Shown: positions 60,348-64,000 of the stretch, in pieces | How positions within the stretch are numbered: position 1 is the first letter of the stretch | Layout: every line of letters begins with the position of its first letter | Assembly: GCF_007197645.1 (NCBI RefSeq) | Contig: NZ_VKGK01000001.1 | Location: 62,001 to 126,000, forward strand | Length of the DNA: 64,000 bases | Direction: 5' to 3' | DNA from: Shewanella hanedai | GTDB lineage: Bacteria > Pseudomonadota > Gammaproteobacteria > Enterobacterales > Shewanellaceae | Position numbers and translations under genes: made by a program | Notes under the pieces: generated by a model | What the model saw: the letters and a program-made list of their open reading frames with translations, nothing else | What the model was told of the DNA's origin: nothing | Databases searched by the model: none

Positions 60348-61307
60348 ATGCCAGAAATTACAGGTATGTTTGGGTGGAAACAATTCGACCGAAATCGTAA
60401 AGACATTCTTGCCGAATTTGACCGAGCAATCGAGCTAATTGAGGATCGCCCGGTAAAAACAGAACATGGTGATGCTCTTGAAGCTATTGTCCGAAAATGG
60501 CTTCAAGAGTTTCTTCCTGAAAAATATGCAGTTACTTCAGGGTTTGTTATTCCTAATATATACAATCCAGGAATGAAACTTTATCACTCAGACATCATTA
60601 TTTATAATCGTTTAGAAGCTCCAGTACTTTGGACTCAAGATAATGCTGATCAAAGTGAACAAGGTAAATATCGAGCTATACCCGCTAAGCATATTGTTGC
60701 CCTGTATGAAGTTAAAGCACAAATTACGGAAAGATCTATAGGTGATGCGATAGATAAATTATGTGAAATAAATGATTTTTCTAGCGAATTTCCTAGCAAT
60801 TTTCATAGTGGTATTATTTTCGGGTACTTGAAGTACGAAAACCGTTATAAGCATAAATTTCTAGAAAAACTAGCGGGTACCAATAATGCCTTCGGTTTTA
60901 AAAATGGCATGATTCTACGTTATGAAGGTGATGAAAGTATTTGTGGTCATATTTCTATTCGGCGAGACATTCCAGAAGATAGTCGTACCAACTATTCAAC
61001 TAGACCTATTGTTTGCCCTATGAATGAGCTCGGTGAAATAATGCAAAATGAAGATGGTAGCGTAACTATTCAAAACACCGATGAGAACAAAATTGCATCA
61101 GCCAGTATTGTTAGCCTCGGCGATGGAGGTTATGGTGTCACGCGTAATTACTCTCGATTTTTTAATGTAGATGACTATGGATTAAATTTAACTTGGACGA
61201 TTGATAATTTTTCAGAATTTGCTATTAAACTGCTTATTAATCTAGACGGCAATGATCAACCAGTACAGAACTTTTCTTTTGGAAAAATGTTTGAAAAAAC
61301 TGTTTAG
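60348..61307 (+). CDS. DUF6602-like, PD-(D/E)XK nuclease-like protein
   Basis: 319 residues from ATG 60348, which has GAGG five bases and AGGAG twelve bases upstream; a TTG at 60324 is less likely. The N-terminal half resembles the DUF6602 family: HGDALEAIVRKWLQEFLP, VTSGFVI, SDIIIYN and IVALYEVKAQIT. The spacing E...SD(I)xIY...EVK fits the E-D-ExK core of the PD-(D/E)XK nuclease fold (inferred). The C-terminal half (about 190-319) is unassigned. AT-richer than its neighbours and in an accessory island, so probably acquired. An attC-like site follows, which would make it an integron-type gene cassette. Possible defence or nuclease role; unproven. Confidence 0.7.
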   Translation: MPEITGMFGWKQFDRNRKDILAEFDRAIELIEDRPVKTEHGDALEAIVRKWLQEFLPEKYAVTSGFVIPNIYNPGMKLYHSDIIIYNRLEAPVLWTQDNADQSEQGKYRAIPAKHIVALYEVKAQITERSIGDAIDKLCEINDFSSEFPSNFHSGIIFGYLKYENRYKHKFLEKLAGTNNAFGFKNGMILRYEGDESICGHISIRRDIPEDSRTNYSTRPIVCPMNELGEIMQNEDGSVTIQNTDENKIASASIVSLGDGGYGVTRNYSRFFNVDDYGLNLTWTIDNFSEFAIKLLINLDGNDQPVQNFSFGKMFEKTV

Positions 61308-61364
61308 ATTAGGTGAAAGGTAAGTGCTACCTTGATGGTGTTCTTACCTAGTTATCAGCCACCA

Positions 61365-61464
61365 ACATAACAAGCTGCTAAATTCAGGTTTACCAAGGCT
61401 GTCATGCCATTTGCTGAGCAAATCGCCCGCCAGCACAGGTTCACTTATTAGCAGGGCGTTAGGC
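61365..61464 (+). other. Integron attC-like recombination site
   Basis: Left: ACATAAC (R'', 6/7 to RYYYAAC), spacer AAG, CTGCTAA (L''). Right: TTAGCAG (L'), spacer GGC, GTTAGGC (R', perfect GTTRRRY). L'' and L' are perfect complements; R''/spacer/L'' and L'/spacer/R' are spaced alike, and the 76 bases between are imperfectly self-complementary. This is the arrangement of an attC site of about 100 bp. The gene after it begins in cassette manner, with AAGGAG and a GTG codon within 16 bases of the crossover G/TTAGGC. Confidence 0.7.
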
Positions 61465-61479
61465 TACAAGGAGTATGCA

Positions 61480-62217
61480 GTGCCATTTGAGAAGCCTCAG
61501 AAAGGTAATCCCCACCAATTCGTAATCCAGCAACACTTTCATACAGCACACTGTATTGGTAAATTTAATGATGCTGATGAAAAAGTAGAAGTTAAATTTG
61601 TAGAAACTGGTGATATTGAAAAGAAAGGGAAAAGATCAAAAATATTTTGCGCTAAAAGAAACTGGGATGAAAAAGCAGAAAGAGGACTAATGGGCGACAT
61701 TGAGGATGACTTCCACGAAGAAATTAATAATATGAAGTCCTTTGAAAATCGTAATCATAGTGCCATATCAGAGTATTTTTTACTATGGCGTATAAGACAT
61801 CAATTTTATAAATCCCCTATGCAAGATATTACTCTAAATGGTATTTCTGGCTCTGGTGTAACGACAGAGGAAGAAGAAATATTAGAAAGCAAGGGGGCTA
61901 TGTTCGTTAGAGATGGTGGTAAAGTGCCATCTCGCTTTATGACTGGAATGCAGGTTTTGATGCAATTAGATCAGCAAAGATCTGGAGTAAAGGATTTAAA
62001 ATGGGGACTGCTAGAAGCAAAAGAAGGTGAGTTTATTGTTGCTGATTGCTATCAGGATTTAACACTTATGCCTATATCACCCAAACTAGCTTTTTGTGCA
62101 GATTATAAAGACTCAACCATTAGCAAGGCTGATGTTTCAGAAATAAACAAGCAAAGTATCAGTAAGGCAACAGACTACTATTTTGCTAAAAATATGGCTT
62201 TGTGCCCAGTAGCCTAA
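61480..62217 (+). CDS. Cassette-borne hypothetical protein (DUF4238-reminiscent)
   Basis: 245 residues from the GTG at 61480, chosen because AAGGAG lies six bases upstream; the longer frame (from 61411) would start inside the attC site. Soluble, charged protein. The order of features, an N-terminal QQHFHTAHCIGKF, a KIFCAKRNW segment and ERGLMGDIEDDFHEEI, recalls DUF4238, but the match is loose. No catalytic motif recognised. The stop codon TAA falls in GCCTAA, which would be the start of the cassette's own attC; a group II intron end interrupts it at once. Confidence 0.65.
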   Translation: MPFEKPQKGNPHQFVIQQHFHTAHCIGKFNDADEKVEVKFVETGDIEKKGKRSKIFCAKRNWDEKAERGLMGDIEDDFHEEINNMKSFENRNHSAISEYFLLWRIRHQFYKSPMQDITLNGISGSGVTTEEEEILESKGAMFVRDGGKVPSRFMTGMQVLMQLDQQRSGVKDLKWGLLEAKEGEFIVADCYQDLTLMPISPKLAFCADYKDSTISKADVSEINKQSISKATDYYFAKNMALCPVA

Positions 62218-62305
62218 TCGGGTAGCCGAGGGTATCTAACCCTCTGCCCCCACACCACCCTGCATGCGGCTCCGCACAGGGCGGTTCATTTAGAACGCCT
62301 AACCT
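62218..62305 (-). mobile_element. 3' fragment of a group II intron (domains V and VI)
   Basis: On the minus strand, bases 62287-62254 form a 34-nt domain V (ACCGCCCTG pairs with CAGGGTGGT; a CGC triad in the 5' arm as in group IIC), followed by domain VI with GAGGG/CCCTC and the terminal CTACCCGAT at the 3' end. The exon that follows is TAGGCTAC, the bottom strand of an attC R'' box, which is the target side of attC-inserting group IIC introns. The rest of the intron, including the reverse transcriptase, is missing. Confidence 0.7.
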
Positions 62306-62445
62306 AGACTTTCTGGTTAGTTTCTTTATTTTGAGAGAGAACTGCGATCCATCTCTTAGTGAACATAAACCCGCTTTCTTAAGATAATCATTACTAAAGT
62401 TAATGCGAGCCGCGCACTTTAAAGTTTTAGCTCTAAAACGTTTCT
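62306..62445. other. Non-coding stretch between intron fragment and repeat
   Basis: About 140 AT-rich bases with no open frame of note. It may be more intron domain IV sequence or deletion debris; nothing else is recognised. Confidence 0.4.
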
Positions 62446-62735
62446 GTCCAAAAATGAGCTAGCTACTAGAAAAACCTAAATCGAAGAAATAAAGAATCAG
62501 GTGTGAATGCGGCTGAGGGCGTTGGTGGCAAGGCCGTTCTATGACATCCATGTCACCACGGCATTTCCTATATCCATATAGGTCAGATGCCACCGTCGAG
62601 CGTATAGGGACATATTTATAGCGTCCCGCAGAAGTATTTACACATTGGGTCGCTCCTTGGCATCCTGCCACTGCGACATTGGTGCATCCCTGCACGGCAC
62701 ATTCTGCAAGCAATAGACATCAATGAAGTCATGCT
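62446..62735 (-). repeat. Family-3 repeat, inverted copy
   Basis: Read on the minus strand it has the same motif order as 59441-60137: GGCAGGATGCCAAGGAGCG, TACTTCTGCGGGACGC, GACATGGATGTCAT, CGCATTCACACCTGATTC and CTTCGATTTAGG. The 84-codon open frame on this strand (62459-62713) is just repeat sequence. With copies 1 and 2 it brackets the two-gene island in inverted orientation. Confidence 0.6.
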
Positions 62736-62796
62736 CACCTAAAAATAATTAAGCACCAAACCTGCCCAATGAACCAAACCCCAAAAAATATTTGAA

Positions 62797-62840
62797 ACTT
62801 GTTATTCGACAAGTCAATCAAACTTGTTGTCCGACAAGTT
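62797..62840. promoter_or_regulatory. Two tandem palindromes downstream of the permease gene
   Basis: ACTTGT-TATTCG-ACAAGT (62797-62814) and AACTTGT-TGTCCG-ACAAGTT (62821-62840), spaced 24-25 bp. The minus-strand core TTGTCGGACAA resembles operators of GntR-type repressors. It stands just after the permease stop codon, so either a promoter element of something lost or a termination/protein-binding site. Confidence 0.35.
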
Positions 62841-62849
62841 CAATCCATT

Positions 62850-63995
62850 CTAGTGTCTCAAATGTGTGACCTGTTTCCACTGTCGACGGCCCATCTCTAA
62901 TATCACCCCAACGGCTAATCCTGCTGCGGTGTTGACGATTAAGCAGATGGCGGCGGTTGAGAGAATGACGAAGATACAAAAAGGTTTGCCGTCGATAAAG
63001 CGCTTCGACCAAGCCAGTTGAGTCCCCGCGATGGCTAACAAGCTACCGAGCAGGGCAAGTGGTATCAGTGAGAGTATGCTGGCAATCCCGTCGCCCCAGA
63101 GTAATGCAATCAACAGACAAGCGGTGCCGAAGATGGTGGTGGCGACCCAGGTTCTGGCACCGAAGTGATATTGCACGGCGAGCCCGCCTGCTCCGTGACA
63201 CATGGCGGTTGCGCCAAAAGGCGCTAACAGTAAGTTGGCTAATCCTGAGCTGGTGGCCAGACGTTTTGGAGTGAACTTTTCCTTATCTTCTGGGAATTTT
63301 TCAGAGGCCATGGCTGAAATGGCGATCACCGCGTTAGTTAAGGTGAGCGCGAGTTGAGGCAGTACCAGTAGGCCTGCCGCAGAGGTCCATTCATCGATGC
63401 TTGGCCAGCTTAGGTGCCAGCTGGTGTCACCACTGAGATCAAAACTTGGAGCCATGCCGCTGTTTATTTGCCAAACAATACCAAGGGCTAATACCAGTGG
63501 CATAGCCAGATACCTTAAGGGAAGAAAGTTGCTGGCAAAGAGGATAATGAAAGCACTTATGCCGATGAGCCACGTTTCACTCATCATCTGTCCACCCATC
63601 CAGATCAGCTGTAAACCAATAGCCAGCTGGATACCGATACTGACTGCGGGAGAGAGCTGTTTTGCCATCCAAGTAATGGCGCCACTATAGGCGAGGACGA
63701 GCAAGATAATGCCCATCATCATGCCGCTGGCCTGAAGCATCCCAGGTGTTAAACCTTGGGCGATAACCAGTGCCGCGATGACTTTCATGGGTTGAATAGG
63801 GATGGGTCTGCGATAATAAAAAGCAGTGAATAGCGCAAATAGACCGAAACCTAAAAAGATCCCTTGAGGGGAAAAATGGTTGAGCGCAATGAGGCCCAGT
63901 ACTAAAGGCAAAAACGTACCAAGATCTGCGAATGCTCCACTGAGTTCGCCAGAGAGTTGATCACATCTGTTTAGAAATGTGCTTTTACATGTCAT
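62850..63995 (-). CDS. MOT1-type molybdate/sulfate permease
   Basis: 381-residue inner-membrane protein with about ten hydrophobic helices, of the molybdate transporter family MOT1 (PF16983), a SulP relative without a STAS domain. Family motifs: ELSGAFADLGTFLPLVLGL at the start, YYRRPIPIQPMKVIAAL, and PFGATAMCHGAGGLAVQYHFGAR, all conserved in MOT1. Complete: ATG at 63995 inside the window. Context gives no further hint to the substrate. Confidence 0.9.
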   Translation of the reverse strand: MTCKSTFLNRCDQLSGELSGAFADLGTFLPLVLGLIALNHFSPQGIFLGFGLFALFTAFYYRRPIPIQPMKVIAALVIAQGLTPGMLQASGMMMGIILLVLAYSGAITWMAKQLSPAVSIGIQLAIGLQLIWMGGQMMSETWLIGISAFIILFASNFLPLRYLAMPLVLALGIVWQINSGMAPSFDLSGDTSWHLSWPSIDEWTSAAGLLVLPQLALTLTNAVIAISAMASEKFPEDKEKFTPKRLATSSGLANLLLAPFGATAMCHGAGGLAVQYHFGARTWVATTIFGTACLLIALLWGDGIASILSLIPLALLGSLLAIAGTQLAWSKRFIDGKPFCIFVILSTAAICLIVNTAAGLAVGVILEMGRRQWKQVTHLRH

Positions 63996-64000
63996 ATAAC

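Noticed and set aside
62412..62417. Minus-strand GTGCGC as the 5' end of a mini group II intron
   Set aside because: Only about 200 bases to the 3' end, no room for domain I, and the preceding bases are not the TTGT exon expected.
62459..62713. 84-codon minus-strand frame
   Set aside because: Lies wholly in the family-3 repeat and has no counterpart frame in the other copies.

Overview
The window reads as chromosome of a marine gammaproteobacterium of the Shewanella type. The basis is the gene content (chitin/GlcNAc catabolism with a TonB-dependent receptor and tryptophan-halogenase-like protein, a hydroxamate siderophore locus, a RegB/RegA-like redox two-component pair, small DUF proteins typical of this group), the moderate GC content, and scattered short inverted-repeat elements. 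The genus is an inference from recognised families; no 16S or other marker gene is present.

Layout. 1-0.8 kb: 3' part of a CzcA-type metal RND pump. 1.4-5.1 kb: secreted M4 metalloprotease, a small DUF2999-like protein and a MepA-type murein endopeptidase. 5.1-17.3 kb: chitin/GlcNAc locus. On the minus strand lie a chitin-oligosaccharide deacetylase and an MFS-ROK kinase-GH20 hexosaminidase operon; divergent to them are a TonB-dependent receptor, a tryptophan-halogenase-like flavoprotein and an AraC-type regulator. Together they plausibly import chito-oligosaccharides across the outer membrane, trim them in the periplasm, take up GlcNAc and phosphorylate it. 17.3-31.2 kb: housekeeping and accessory genes, including a three-domain cysteine desulfurase/metallo-beta-lactamase/rhodanese fusion, M48 peptidase plus YjgN-like protein, a phosphatase gene broken by a MITE, patatin, stand-alone LON domain protein, RluA-type synthase, PhoD-like hydrolase, and a truncated globin paired with a ferredoxin-reductase. 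31.3-41.4 kb: a 1992-residue secreted repeat protein, a frameshifted alkaline-phosphatase-superfamily gene and a spondin-domain protein. 41.4-49.8 kb: DedA, then an iron-regulated siderophore locus (exporter divergent from a synthetase/acetyltransferase fusion, N-monooxygenase and receptor) with a Fur box in the shared promoter. 50-55.5 kb: MAT2B-like SDR, RegB/RegA-like pair, LysR regulator, remnant VOC gene and an OYE-family reductase. 55.5-59.3 kb: a metal-type TonB receptor and an unknown beta-barrel-like protein. 59.4-62.8 kb: a small accessory island with two genes of uncommon families, an integron attC-like site between them, and a 3' fragment of a group II intron at the position where the next attC would begin; related repeats in opposite orientation flank it. 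62.85-64 kb: a MOT1-type molybdate/sulfate permease.

The most interesting parts are the integrase-less cassette pair with the intron remnant (60.3-62.3 kb), the sulfur-metabolism triple fusion (17.3-19.6 kb), the synthetase-acetyltransferase fusion siderophore locus (43.4-49.8 kb), and two families of inverted-repeat mini-elements, one copy of which can be seen to have split a gene whose reading frame is restored when it is removed.
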